Shown piece by piece: positions 23,611 to 31,057 of a stretch of 38,492 nt of DNA; position 1 is the stretch's first letter, and every line of letters begins with the position of its first letter. Source of the DNA: JBBSBL01 sp038251325 (GTDB lineage Bacteria > Actinomycetota > Thermoleophilia > Solirubrobacterales > Solirubrobacteraceae). The notes beneath the pieces are model-generated. The model did no database searches and was not told where the DNA came from. It saw nothing but the letters and a program-made list of their open reading frames with translations. The translations under genes and the position numbers were made by a program. The stretch is from contig JBBSBL010000019.1 of NCBI GenBank assembly GCA_038251325.1, forward strand, positions 1 to 38,492, read 5' to 3'.

Positions 23611-24915
23611 ATGACGAGCCCCGGCACCATCGCGTTCCTGCCCGAGCCGGGCGCGTGGGGACCGACGAACAACTGCGTGGCCGTGGCGGAGGTGCTTGCC
23701 CAGCGCGGGCACCGCATCGTCTTCCTCGTCGACGAAAGCTTCCGCGGCCTGCTCGAGCAGCGCGGCTACGAGGAGCGCCACTTCCGTCTCAGCGCGCCGC
23801 CGGAGAGCGGCGAGGAGCGCGTCGGCGAGGTCTGGGTCGAATACATCCGCGCCACCGCGCCGGAGTTCCGCACCCCGACGATCGAGCAGCTCACCACGGT
23901 CATCCGGCCGATCTGGGAGGAGCTCGTCAGCGGAGCGGCCTACGCGGAGGAGCGGCTGCAGGAGATCTTCGCGGAGGTCCGGCCGGACGTCATCGTCATC
24001 GACAACGTGTCTGCCTTCCCGGCGGTCTCCACCGCCGGCGTCCCGTGGGTGCGGATGATGTCGGCCAACCCGCTCGAGGCCGGGGCCCCGGACCTGCCCC
24101 CCGTCTTCTCGGGCTACTCGACGCGGGACCGCGACGGCTGGGACGAGTTCCGCCGCGAGTACGCGTCGACGCACGCCGAGCTGCACGCCGGCTTCGCCGA
24201 GCTCTGCCGCGAGCACGGCGCCGGGCCGCTGCCGGAGCTCGAGTTTCAGTACGAGTCGCCGTGGCTGAACATGTACCTCTACGCCGCCGAGGTCGACTAC
24301 CCGCGCGCCACCCCGCTCGGGCGGACCTGGCATCGGCTCGACACGACGGTCCGGACCTCCGAGGAGCCGTTCGACGTCGCGGCGGAGCTGCCGGGCGAGG
24401 AGCCGGTGGTCTACCTCTCGCTCGGCAGCCTCGGGTCGCTGGACACGGGCCTCATGCAGCGGCTCATCGACCTGCTCGACGCCATGCCCTACCGCGTCAT
24501 CGTGAGCATGGGCACCCTGCACGAGGAGCTGCGGCTCGGGGCGCGGATGTACGGGCGCGAGTTCCTGCCCCAGCCGTCGATTCTCCCGCAGTGCGACCTC
24601 GTCATCACCCACGGCGGGAACAACACCTTCAACGAGGCGCTCCACTTCGCCCTGCCGTCGATCCAGCTCCCGCTGTTCTGGGACCAGTACGACAACGCCC
24701 AGCGCGCCGAGGACTCCGGCATCGGGCGGCGCCTGGCCACCTACACGTTCAAGCCGGCGGAGCTAGGCGAGAGCATCGACGTCCTGCTCGCCGACGATGC
24801 GCTGCACGCGCGCCTCGCGGCGATCAGCGCCCGGGTGCAGGCCGAGCCAGGGCGCGTGAAGGCGGCGACGCTCATCGAGCGGCTGCTGACGAGCGGGGAG
24901 CCGGTGGCGCGGTAG
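23611..24915 (+). CDS. GT1/MGT-family UDP-glycosyltransferase
   Basis: This 434-aa GT-B fold glycosyltransferase has an N-terminal acceptor domain beginning TIAFLPEPGAWGPTNNCVAV and a C-terminal nucleotide-sugar domain with VVYLSLGSLGS, PQPSILPQCDLVITHGG and NNTFNEAL, then LPLFWDQYDNAQR. These correspond to the donor-binding signature of macrolide, sterol and flavonoid glucosyltransferases. It transfers a sugar from an NDP-sugar to a small lipophilic acceptor in the cytoplasm. It follows the protease by 45 bp and converges with the P450 gene, with the last 44 bp overlapping it antisense. Whether it modifies a P450 product is only a possibility. Confidence 0.9.
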   Translation: MTSPGTIAFLPEPGAWGPTNNCVAVAEVLAQRGHRIVFLVDESFRGLLEQRGYEERHFRLSAPPESGEERVGEVWVEYIRATAPEFRTPTIEQLTTVIRPIWEELVSGAAYAEERLQEIFAEVRPDVIVIDNVSAFPAVSTAGVPWVRMMSANPLEAGAPDLPPVFSGYSTRDRDGWDEFRREYASTHAELHAGFAELCREHGAGPLPELEFQYESPWLNMYLYAAEVDYPRATPLGRTWHRLDTTVRTSEEPFDVAAELPGEEPVVYLSLGSLGSLDTGLMQRLIDLLDAMPYRVIVSMGTLHEELRLGARMYGREFLPQPSILPQCDLVITHGGNNTFNEALHFALPSIQLPLFWDQYDNAQRAEDSGIGRRLATYTFKPAELGESIDVLLADDALHARLAAISARVQAEPGRVKAATLIERLLTSGEPVAR

Positions 24916-26212
24916 TCGCGGCGCGGACTCGCGTGCCGTGGCGCGGGGAGAGCGTGACGTTGCGGCGGGTGGCGTGCTCGGCCGTCGGGCCGGCGGTGGA
25001 GAGGACGCGGCGGCGCAGCATCGCGCTCAGCACGACGCGCATCTCGAGCTCCGCGAACGCGGCGCCGAGGCAGCGGCGCACGCCGCCGCCGAACGGGATC
25101 CAGCCGTAGGTCGTCGGCGGGCGCTCGAGGAAGCGCTCGGGCCGGAAGGCCAGCGGCTCGGGGTAGAGGTCGGGCCGCGTGTGGGTCAGCCAGATCGCCG
25201 GCGTGACGTCGGTGCCCGCCGGCAGCGTCAGCCCGTCGACGCACAGCTCCGAGGCGAGGCGCCGTCCGGCCAGCGGCACGACGGGGCGCAGCCGCAGCGA
25301 CTCCTGGATGACCGCGCGCAGGTAGGCGTCACCGGCGTCGGCGTCGAGCTCCGAAGTGAGTCGCGCCAGGGCTGCGGGCGCGCGCAGCAGGAGGTCGACC
25401 GTCCAGGCCAGCGCGGTCGCGGTCGTCTCGTGGCCCGCGAGCAACAGCGTCACGAGCTGGTCGCGCACCTCCCGGTCGCTCATCGCGTCGCCGTCCTCGA
25501 ACCGCGCGGTGGTGAGCAGCGAGAGGATGTCCTCCCGCTCCGCGACCGCCGGGTCGCGGCGCCGCTCGGCGATCTCGGCCAGCAGGATCTCGTCGATCTC
25601 GCGCGTGAGGGTGCGCAGCGCGGCGAGCGGTCCCGGACGGTCGACCCGCCGCGCGAGCAGGACGCGGAACTGCAGGCTCGCCGAGGCGGTGTCCTCCAGC
25701 AGCCGCGGCAGCAGCCGGCGCAGGCGCTCGCGCCGCTCCGGATCGGTGACACCGAAGACCGCGCGCAGGATGACCTCGAGCGTCACGCCCTGCATCCGCG
25801 GGTGGAGCGCGAAGGGCTCGTCGAGCGGCCAGCCCTCGATGTCCCGCTCGGCGATCTCCCGGATCGTGTCCTCGTAGGCCCCCATCCGCTCGCCGTGGAA
25901 CGGCGGCAGCATCAGCCGTCGCCGCGCGAGATGCTCGGCGCCCTCGAGCAGCAGGATCGATCGCGAGCCCATGATCGGGCGCAGGGCGGCCGTGCGACCG
26001 GGCGGGAGGCCGTGCTCGCGCCCGCCGTAGACCGCGCGGATCGCCTCCGGGTCCGACACCATCACGAGCGGCGTTTGGAAGCCGACGAACCGCACGCTGA
26101 ACGCATCCCCGAAGCGGCGCCGGCACGACTCCATGAAGGCGATCGGGCGCACCAGCCAGCGCGCCGTCTGCCACGCGGGCGACTCGGCCGGACCCGGCGG
26201 CAGCGAGCTCAT
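24872..26212 (-). CDS. Cytochrome P450
   Basis: This 446-aa soluble bacterial P450 has the oxygen-binding I-helix motif LLLAGHETTATAL, the K-helix ExxR (ESLRLRP), the PERF segment (FRPERFLERP) and the heme-binding loop FGGGVRRCLGAAFAELEM with Cys381. All essential elements are intact. Sequence features (PPGP start, HGLPPGRT region) resemble the CYP102/CYP110-like class E group. Redox partners are not encoded here. ATG 26212 overlaps the stop of the upstream Vps62-like gene (ATGA), so the two form an operon. The C-terminal tail overlaps the convergent glycosyltransferase gene by 44 bp. Confidence 0.93.
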   Translation of the reverse strand: MSSLPPGPAESPAWQTARWLVRPIAFMESCRRRFGDAFSVRFVGFQTPLVMVSDPEAIRAVYGGREHGLPPGRTAALRPIMGSRSILLLEGAEHLARRRLMLPPFHGERMGAYEDTIREIAERDIEGWPLDEPFALHPRMQGVTLEVILRAVFGVTDPERRERLRRLLPRLLEDTASASLQFRVLLARRVDRPGPLAALRTLTREIDEILLAEIAERRRDPAVAEREDILSLLTTARFEDGDAMSDREVRDQLVTLLLAGHETTATALAWTVDLLLRAPAALARLTSELDADAGDAYLRAVIQESLRLRPVVPLAGRRLASELCVDGLTLPAGTDVTPAIWLTHTRPDLYPEPLAFRPERFLERPPTTYGWIPFGGGVRRCLGAAFAELEMRVVLSAMLRRRVLSTAGPTAEHATRRNVTLSPRHGTRVRAATTAPPAPRSSAAAR

Positions 26213-28089
26213 GCCTCGTGCTCGGTTCCGTCCGGCCGCAGCGCCGGCCCGCGCCGCCAGTGGTGGCGGAGGTCGCGGACGTTGCCGACGAGCAGCGCGA
26301 ACGCCGCGGCGCCGACCACGATCGAGACCGCGATGCGCCAGTAGTCGGTGGAGAGGGCGACGAAGACCTCGACCACGGCGATCGCCGCGGCCACCAGCAG
26401 CAGGCTCCCGAGGAACGAGAGGAAGCGCCGGCGCGCGATGGCCTCGACCCCCAGGAAGACGACGACGGCCGCGATGACGGTCCCGACCTTGCCGAGCGGC
26501 GGAGCGTTGAGGAAGACGATCACGGCCACGAGGAGCAGCGGCGTGCTGAGCGCGGCCCACGCTCGCAGGAACCGGATGCGCCGTTCCTGTTCCTCCACGC
26601 GCGGCGCGTGCGGCGTGCGAACGTGGGCCTGCGTCCGCTCCGGCGCGAGCGGCGCGCGGAGTGTGGCGAGATGGGCGCGACGCTCCTCGGCCAGGCGCGT
26701 CCGGGTGGCGATCGTCGCGCTGAGCGCCGCCTCGCGCTCGACCAGCTCGGCGCGCCGGGACTCCGCGAACCCGCGGGCGTGCTCGTGCGCCTCGAGCGAG
26801 CGGACCTGGACACCCAGTCCGCGCAGCCCGTCCCGCTCGGCGTCGATCGTCGCGTCGAGCGTGCGCAGCTCGCCGTCGAGCGCCGCGATCCGCTCGGACA
26901 GCAGCTCCGTCGCCTGTTCCTCGCTCGGCGGGACCTTGAGCAAGCCCGCCCAGCCGAGCGGGTTCGCCCATGCCGGGCGGACCGATCCGTCGCGCTCGTA
27001 GCGGGGACCTGAAGGGGCGCGCTCGCCTTCGAACCGGTCCTCCGTGTCGAGTCCCCACAGCCCGCGGTAGTCCCGCACCCACGGGGTCTCGTCGTCGATC
27101 ACCACGGGTGTCCAGTCGGCGTCGCCACCAGGCCCGATCGCCGCGCCGTCGCCGCGCTTGTAGTCGACGAAGGGGATCCCGAACCCGGCCGCCGCCCGGG
27201 TCTCGTCCCGCCAGGGTGCGAGCAGGCGTTGGGCGCGGCGGGCGACGCCGAAGAGCCGCCGCAGCTGGGGCGGGTCGACGGAGACGACGTAGTCGCCCGG
27301 GGCGAACGCCCCGGAGTGCGAGTCGGCGCCGGCGAACACGACCGGGTGGTCGCCTGCCCGGCGCAGCTCCGGGTCGTCCCAGCGGCGGCGGAGGTCGTCG
27401 CCCGCGTAGTCGTGGGAGGAGTACGCGACCCATGCGGGCTGTGGCGGGCTGTCGTCGCGCTCGGCGAGGTAGACGACGACGAGCTCCCAGTCGGCCTCGT
27501 GGTCGTTCACGCCGCTGAACGTCGAGCGCCAGTCGTTCATCGCGTAGAAGAACCAGTACTGCAGGCAGACGTACCCGCCGTCGCGCACCACCCGCCCGTA
27601 GTAGGTGAAGCGGTCGGCCTCGAGGCGCTCGCGGTAGCCGATCTCGGCCGCGGCGGCGAGCCCGGCCGCCACCTTGCCGCGCAGCAGCAGCGACGCGCGA
27701 AAGCCCGCGTCGACGATCCGCCCGAACATCCCCGTGGTGGTGAACCGCGCGCTCGCGGCCAGCCGGTCGCGCGAGAGCCGGCTCCAGCGGCGGTACTCCG
27801 CGCGATCGAGCGGCTGCTCGACGAAGCGCAGGGAGAGGGGACTGTCCTGGTGGGCGACGCCGAGCTCGCTCAGCCGCTCCAGGGTGAGGCCGCCGACCGG
27901 GACCAGTCGCGTCGCGTCGCCTTCGTCATGGCCTTCCCACAGGCTCGAGTGCGCGACGTAGGGGCCGACCGCGGTGGGCAGGAACAACTCGCCCCTCGTG
28001 AAGCGGACGACCGGCTCGTAGCCGCGGAGCAGGGCGAGGTCGGCATCGGCGACGCTCGCCGGGGACACCTCGGATTCCGCGGTCCCCAT
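26209..28089 (-). CDS. Large protein with Vps62-like domain, coiled coil and four C-terminal membrane helices
   Basis: This is a 626-aa protein with an unusual architecture. The N-terminal part (about 15-330) includes QYWFFYAMNDW and GVNDHEADWELVVVYL, resembling the NxxDWE signature of Vps62/DUF946-type domains, plus VRFTRGELFLPT near the start. A charged coiled coil (about 390-475) comes next, then four hydrophobic segments (LLLVAVIVFL, VIAAVVVFLG, GSLLLVAAAIAVVEVFVAL, IVVGAAAFALLVGNV) and a basic cytoplasmic tail. The function is unknown; an inner-membrane protein with a large soluble domain is predicted. ATG 28089 follows a TACCCT box by 7 nt (leaderless); GTG 28116 lies upstream of that box. 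It is the first cistron ahead of the P450. Confidence 0.75.
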   Translation of the reverse strand: MGTAESEVSPASVADADLALLRGYEPVVRFTRGELFLPTAVGPYVAHSSLWEGHDEGDATRLVPVGGLTLERLSELGVAHQDSPLSLRFVEQPLDRAEYRRWSRLSRDRLAASARFTTTGMFGRIVDAGFRASLLLRGKVAAGLAAAAEIGYRERLEADRFTYYGRVVRDGGYVCLQYWFFYAMNDWRSTFSGVNDHEADWELVVVYLAERDDSPPQPAWVAYSSHDYAGDDLRRRWDDPELRRAGDHPVVFAGADSHSGAFAPGDYVVSVDPPQLRRLFGVARRAQRLLAPWRDETRAAAGFGIPFVDYKRGDGAAIGPGGDADWTPVVIDDETPWVRDYRGLWGLDTEDRFEGERAPSGPRYERDGSVRPAWANPLGWAGLLKVPPSEEQATELLSERIAALDGELRTLDATIDAERDGLRGLGVQVRSLEAHEHARGFAESRRAELVEREAALSATIATRTRLAEERRAHLATLRAPLAPERTQAHVRTPHAPRVEEQERRIRFLRAWAALSTPLLLVAVIVFLNAPPLGKVGTVIAAVVVFLGVEAIARRRFLSFLGSLLLVAAAIAVVEVFVALSTDYWRIAVSIVVGAAAFALLVGNVRDLRHHWRRGPALRPDGTEHEA

Positions 28090-28096
28090 CGCGGAG

Positions 28097-28102
28097 AGGG
28101 TA
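28097..28102 (-). promoter_or_regulatory. Putative -10 box of the Vps62-like/P450 operon (leaderless)
   Basis: TACCCT on the reverse strand is 7 nt before ATG 28089. It supports that start over GTG 28116, which would lie upstream of transcription. Confidence 0.45.
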
Positions 28103-28139
28103 CCGGGATGGGACACTGTCGCCCTGAGATGACGAACGC

Positions 28140-28775
28140 GTGAGCCCGGTCACCTGTCACATCGCGATGTCGCTCGACGGGTTCGTCGCCGGGCCCGACC
28201 AGAGCGTCGAGAACCCGATCGGCGAGGGCGGGATGCGCTTACACGAGTGGGCGTTCGCCACCAAGAGCTGGCGCCAGCAGCAGGGCCTGGAGGGCGGTGA
28301 GCAGGGCGCTGACTCGGAGGTCGTCGAGAATGCGGTCCGCGGGGTCGGCGCCTACGTCATGGGGCGCAGGATGTTCGGCGGGGGCGACGGCGCGTGGGAC
28401 GAGACGTGGACGGGCTGGTGGGGCGCGGACCCGCCCTACCACGCGCCGGTCTTCGTGCTCACCCACCACCCGCGCGAGCCGTTGGCGATGCAGGGCGGCA
28501 CGACGTTCACGTTCGTCACCGACGGGATCGGGTCGGCGCTCGAGCAGGCGCGGGCCGCGGCCGGCGCGCAGGACGTCGCGATCCCCGGCGGCGCGAGCGC
28601 CGTGCGGCAGTACCTCGCGGCCGGGCTGCTCGACGAGCTCCAGCTCCACATCGTGCCCGTCATCCTCCGGGCGGGCGAGCGGCTGCTCGACAACGTCGGC
28701 GACCCCACCCTCGAACCGGTCGAGGTGGTCGCCTCGCCGGCGGTGACGCACGTGAAGTACCGCGTCGGCCGCTGA
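28140..28775 (+). CDS. DHFR/RibD-fold reductase family protein
   Basis: This 211-aa protein has the RibD C-terminal/dihydrofolate reductase fold: CHIAMSLDGFVAGPDQ at the start, VGAYVMGRRMFGG for the dinucleotide-binding region, VFVLTHHPREPL, and AIPGGASAVRQYL followed by LLDELQLHIVPVILRAGERL. These small NADPH-dependent reductases are widespread in actinobacteria and are mostly uncharacterised; the substrate is probably a pterin- or pyrimidine-like or unrelated small molecule. GTG 28140 is divergent from the Vps62-like gene, with 50 bp between starts. It converges with the SnoaL-like gene. Confidence 0.88.
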   Translation: MSPVTCHIAMSLDGFVAGPDQSVENPIGEGGMRLHEWAFATKSWRQQQGLEGGEQGADSEVVENAVRGVGAYVMGRRMFGGGDGAWDETWTGWWGADPPYHAPVFVLTHHPREPLAMQGGTTFTFVTDGIGSALEQARAAAGAQDVAIPGGASAVRQYLAAGLLDELQLHIVPVILRAGERLLDNVGDPTLEPVEVVASPAVTHVKYRVGR

Positions 28776-28800
28776 GCGACGGCCTACCTGCCGGGCAGGC

Positions 28801-29196
28801 CTACGACCAGAACTCGTCCCAGGCGTGGAGGTCGTAGAAGTACTCCCGGCCGGCGACGACCTTGCCTTCCTTGAACTCGAAGACGAGGCAGCAGTCGACA
28901 TCGAGGTGCTTGCCGTTGCGCTCCGCGGTGTTGTGATGAACGCCGACCACGCGGCCGTCTTCGGCCTTGAGCACGTCCTGCAGGTCGGCCTTGAAGGTCC
29001 CGGCCGTCTCCCCGCCGTAGCGGCCGAACTGGGCGAAGGTCGCGTCGCGCCCCTCGTGGTCGCCGGCGATGGAGCTCCGCCCCGGCGTGTGCCACGAGGC
29101 GCTCTCGTCGAAGAGCTCGGTCAGCGTCTCCATGTCGGCCGCGTTGAAGGCCGCGTACCCGCGCCGCACGGCTTCGGCGTTCTCGTCTGCTCCCAT
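28801..29196 (-). CDS. SnoaL-like/NTF2-fold protein
   Basis: This 131-aa protein has a cone-shaped NTF2-like fold: an N-terminal helix AVRRGYAAFNAADMETLTEL, then FDESASWHTPG and alternating strands ending CCLVFEFKEGKVVAGREYFY. The family includes ketosteroid isomerases, polyketide cyclases and many small-molecule-binding proteins of unknown role. ATG 29196 is supported by a GGAGG ribosome site (complement of 29203-29207) 6 nt upstream; the frame stays open upstream but without coding character. Confidence 0.87.
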   Translation of the reverse strand: MGADENAEAVRRGYAAFNAADMETLTELFDESASWHTPGRSSIAGDHEGRDATFAQFGRYGGETAGTFKADLQDVLKAEDGRVVGVHHNTAERNGKHLDVDCCLVFEFKEGKVVAGREYFYDLHAWDEFWS

Positions 29197-29336
29197 CGTT
29201 CCCCTCCTGCTCTCCGCTCTCCGGACCGGCGCGACGCTACTCCCCTTCCTGCTGCCCGTGTCAGCGCGGGCGTCGCCCGAGGGCTCCGCGCCGGATGAAG
29301 ACGATGTTGAGGAGTCCTGGGCCTGAAAGACGTCCT

Positions 29337-29351
29337 CCCACGAGTCGTGGG
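29337..29351. promoter_or_regulatory. 15-bp palindrome downstream of the RTX gene
   Basis: cccacgagtcgtggg is a perfect inverted repeat (7-bp arms, one central base) lying 5 bp beyond the stop of the RTX gene and about 140 bp upstream of the SnoaL-like gene. A one-base loop cannot make a terminator hairpin, so a protein-binding site is more likely. Its factor is unknown. Confidence 0.35.
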
Positions 29352-29356
29352 CGGAA

Positions 29357-29998
29357 TCAGCTTCCGGTGCTATGGCCGGTGTCGCCGCTCTGATGCTGGA
29401 CGTGGTCGCCGGAGTCGGTCTGGGTGGTGTCGCCGGAGTCGGTCTCGACGGTGTCTGCGCCGTTGTCGCCGTTTTCGCTGTCGGCGCCCGGACCACCGTC
29501 GAGGTGATCGTTGCCCTGACCGCCGCTGAGCTGATCGTCCCCCTGACCGCCGTTGAGCTGGTCGTTGCCGTCGCCGCCCTGCTCCACGTCGTTGCCCTGG
29601 TCGCCGTTCTCGACGTCGTTGCCCTGGTCGCCGTTGAGGGTGTCGTCGCCCTGCCCGCCGTCGAGCTTGTCGTTGCCCGTTCCGCCGTGCTCGGTGTCGT
29701 TGCCGGCCTGTCCGAGGATCACGTCGTTGCCTGACGCGCCGTTGACCTTGTCGTTGCCGCTGCCAGCGCAGATCAAATCGTTGCCGCCGCGACCGTCGAT
29801 CCGGTCGTTCCCAGCGCCGGCGACGATCACGTCACGATGCGGGGTGCCGATGATGCGATCGGCGTGGCTGGTGCCGACGATCGTCGCGCGATGGCCATGA
29901 CAGAACGCGTGATGCTGGTTCGCGGAGGAAAGCGCGGGGAAGGCCATCGCGACTACCGCGACGGCTGCTCCGATAAGACGGCTGGAGATGCGCGACAT
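29357..29998 (-). CDS. Secreted RTX (hemolysin-type calcium-binding) repeat protein
   Basis: This 213-aa protein has a signal peptide (about 1-27, ending near PALSSAN) and then about 12 tandem nonapeptide-like units of the GGxGxDxLx type (for example AGNDRIDGRGGNDLICAGSG and GGQGDDTLNGDQGNDVENG). These form a calcium-loaded beta-roll on export. The C-terminal 35 residues are a Ser/Thr/Asp/Gly-rich tail (VETDSGDTTQTDSGDHVQ). There is no catalytic domain, so it is a small stand-alone beta-roll protein, probably folding in extracellular calcium. ATG 29998 has a GAGG about 6 nt upstream. The 220 bp upstream contain no clear gene. Confidence 0.9.
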   Translation of the reverse strand: MSRISSRLIGAAVAVVAMAFPALSSANQHHAFCHGHRATIVGTSHADRIIGTPHRDVIVAGAGNDRIDGRGGNDLICAGSGNDKVNGASGNDVILGQAGNDTEHGGTGNDKLDGGQGDDTLNGDQGNDVENGDQGNDVEQGGDGNDQLNGGQGDDQLSGGQGNDHLDGGPGADSENGDNGADTVETDSGDTTQTDSGDHVQHQSGDTGHSTGS

Positions 29999-30216
29999 GA
30001 CAAGACCTCGATTGGAGTTGAACTGGGATGGACCGTCCAGCAGGCTGGCCCAAGCGGTCGTCGTGACTGCTTCGAAGCCGAAGAGCCGGCCCCGCGCAAA
30101 AAGTCACGCGAACATGCGCCTGCCCATCTCATCGGCACTCGACCCCAGGATCCGCGACTTGAGGTAGACAGACATCTTCAGCCACCTCGGTGCCGTCCCG
30201 CTGACCGTCCCAGACG

Positions 30217-30636
30217 GTGTTGGCGGCGAGCTTCAGGTCGGGATCACGAGCTTCGGGGCAGGATGCGCGCAGCCGAATCGCCCCGGGGCGCTCCGGGGTC
30301 TACGCGCGGGTGGATGCGGCGCGAGCCTGGATCTACGCCGTGCTCTCGCTGGGATTCGTGGGGGAGATCACGAACCTCCGCGACCGCCATCCGATGGCCG
30401 CGATGGGCTTCGCGTTTCTTGTGCGCTCGAACATCTACGAGGAACGATGAGCGTTCCTCTACCTGCGCGACCTCCCCGTGCGGCTCCGCAAGCCTGACGG
30501 GGCGTCCGACACGCAACGATGCTTGCTGGTCGCGGACTGGGACGACGAGACGCGTACCCTCCGATCGCTCGAGGACACAGCGGCCGAACTGTCGGCAGCC
30601 CGGTTCTTCACCGACCTTCTCGGCGCCGTCATGTGA
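30217..30636 (+). pseudogene. Unrecognised gene interrupted by an in-frame TGA
   Basis: From GTG 30217 the frame reads VYARVDAARAWIYAVLSLGF and VGEITNLRDRHPMAAMGFAF up to SNIYEER, then meets TGA at 30448-30450. It continues in the same frame for 61 codons (AFLYLRDLPVRLRKPDGA ... AARFFTDLLGAVM) to TGA 30634. Both halves have the high G/C third-position bias of real genes, and the end overlaps a downstream GTG by four bases. The simplest view is one gene of about 139 codons with a nonsense change (for example TGG to TGA). No family is recognised. It lies beside the tRNA-Val fragment and may be a relic of a mobile element. Confidence 0.45.
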
Positions 30637-30740
30637 GCAATGCGCCGGTGGACCTGCACCAGGAGATCCGTCTACGCCGGTTTGGCGAACCGCCAGGCGG
30701 CATGCCTCCCGCGGACGACCCCCTCCCGTCCGACGAATAG
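30633..30740 (+). CDS. Putative small protein (35 aa)
   Basis: GTG 30633 overlaps the TGA of the preceding broken gene (GTGA) and reads VSNAPVDLHQEIRLRRFGEP then PGGMPPADDPLPSDE to TAG. The sequence is polar and Pro/Asp-rich, with no recognisable domain. The stop-start overlap is the main argument that it was translated with its neighbour. It may be a remnant. Confidence 0.3.
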   Translation: MSNAPVDLHQEIRLRRFGEPPGGMPPADDPLPSDE

Positions 30741-30750
30741 TTGAGCGTCC

Positions 30751-30769
30751 GGTGGGCAGTCGGTGGGCA
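30751..30769. repeat. Direct repeat ggtgggca x2 beside the tRNA-Val fragment
   Basis: ggtgggca occurs at 30751-30758 and 30762-30769 (period 11 bp), about 85 bp from the end of the tRNA-Val half. Helically phased short repeats next to an att core can be arm-type integrase sites. A comparable GGGACA pair flanks the second fragment (32374-32390), and another lies beside tRNA-Ser (9800-9817). Confidence 0.35.
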
Positions 30770-30822
30770 AACGCGGCCGCACACTCCCGGTCCAGCACCC
30801 CCTACACGGCCGCTAGAACGAC

Positions 30823-30899
30823 GAAACCCCCGGGTTTCAGGGAGCTTTGGCGATGGGCGCGGCTGGGCTCGAACCAGGCGACCTCTCGCGTGTGAAGCG
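30823..30899 (-). repeat. tRNA-Val(CAC) 3' half plus hairpin, attachment-site-like (copy 1)
   Basis: On the reverse strand 30899-30854 reads as the second half of a tRNA-Val: anticodon loop TTCACAC (anticodon CAC), GCGAG, variable AGGTC, T-arm CTGG-TTCGAGC-CCAG and acceptor 3' strand CGCGCCC with A. The 5' half (acceptor 5' strand, D-arm) is absent; unrelated sequence begins just before the anticodon loop. A hairpin, gaaacccccgggtttc (30823-30838), follows as a tRNA trailer would. It matches copy 2 at 32222-32268 almost base for base. A 3' tRNA half is the classic attachment-site product of tyrosine integrases. Confidence 0.72.
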
Positions 30900-30963
30900 C
30901 TCCGGGCGGGACACTGAGAACGCCCGTCCTGCCTGCTAATCCGGGTCTTCTGCCGGTCCCGAA

Positions 30964-30987
30964 GGCCGGGCAGATCCCGGCCTCTTT
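30964..30987 (+). terminator. Rho-independent-like terminator
   Basis: ggccggg (30964-30970), loop cagat, cccggcc (30976-30982), then tctttc. This is a perfect 7-bp GC stem with a short T-rich tail, reading on the plus strand ahead of the Mrr gene. It would insulate Mrr from upstream transcription. Confidence 0.5.
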
Positions 30988-31045
30988 CGGTTGATTCCGC
31001 TGGGTTCGGGCGAACGAGATCGCCGTTCGCCCTCCGCCGCCGGGA

Positions 31046-31051
31046 TACGCT
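31046..31051 (+). promoter_or_regulatory. Putative -10 box of the Mrr gene (leaderless)
   Basis: TACGCT (within gatacgct) ends 6 nt before GTG 31058, with no Shine-Dalgarno sequence. Confidence 0.45.
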
Positions 31052-31057
31052 GCGGGG

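Noticed and set aside
21997..24645. An 882-codon reverse-strand frame opposite the protease and glycosyltransferase.
   Set aside because: No domain signal and low-complexity Arg/Gly/Val composition; the plus strand has catalytic motifs throughout.
28787..28799. The palindrome cctgccgggcagg between the convergent DHFR-fold and SnoaL-like genes as a terminator.
   Set aside because: A realistic loop leaves only about three to four stem pairs and there is no T-run on either strand.
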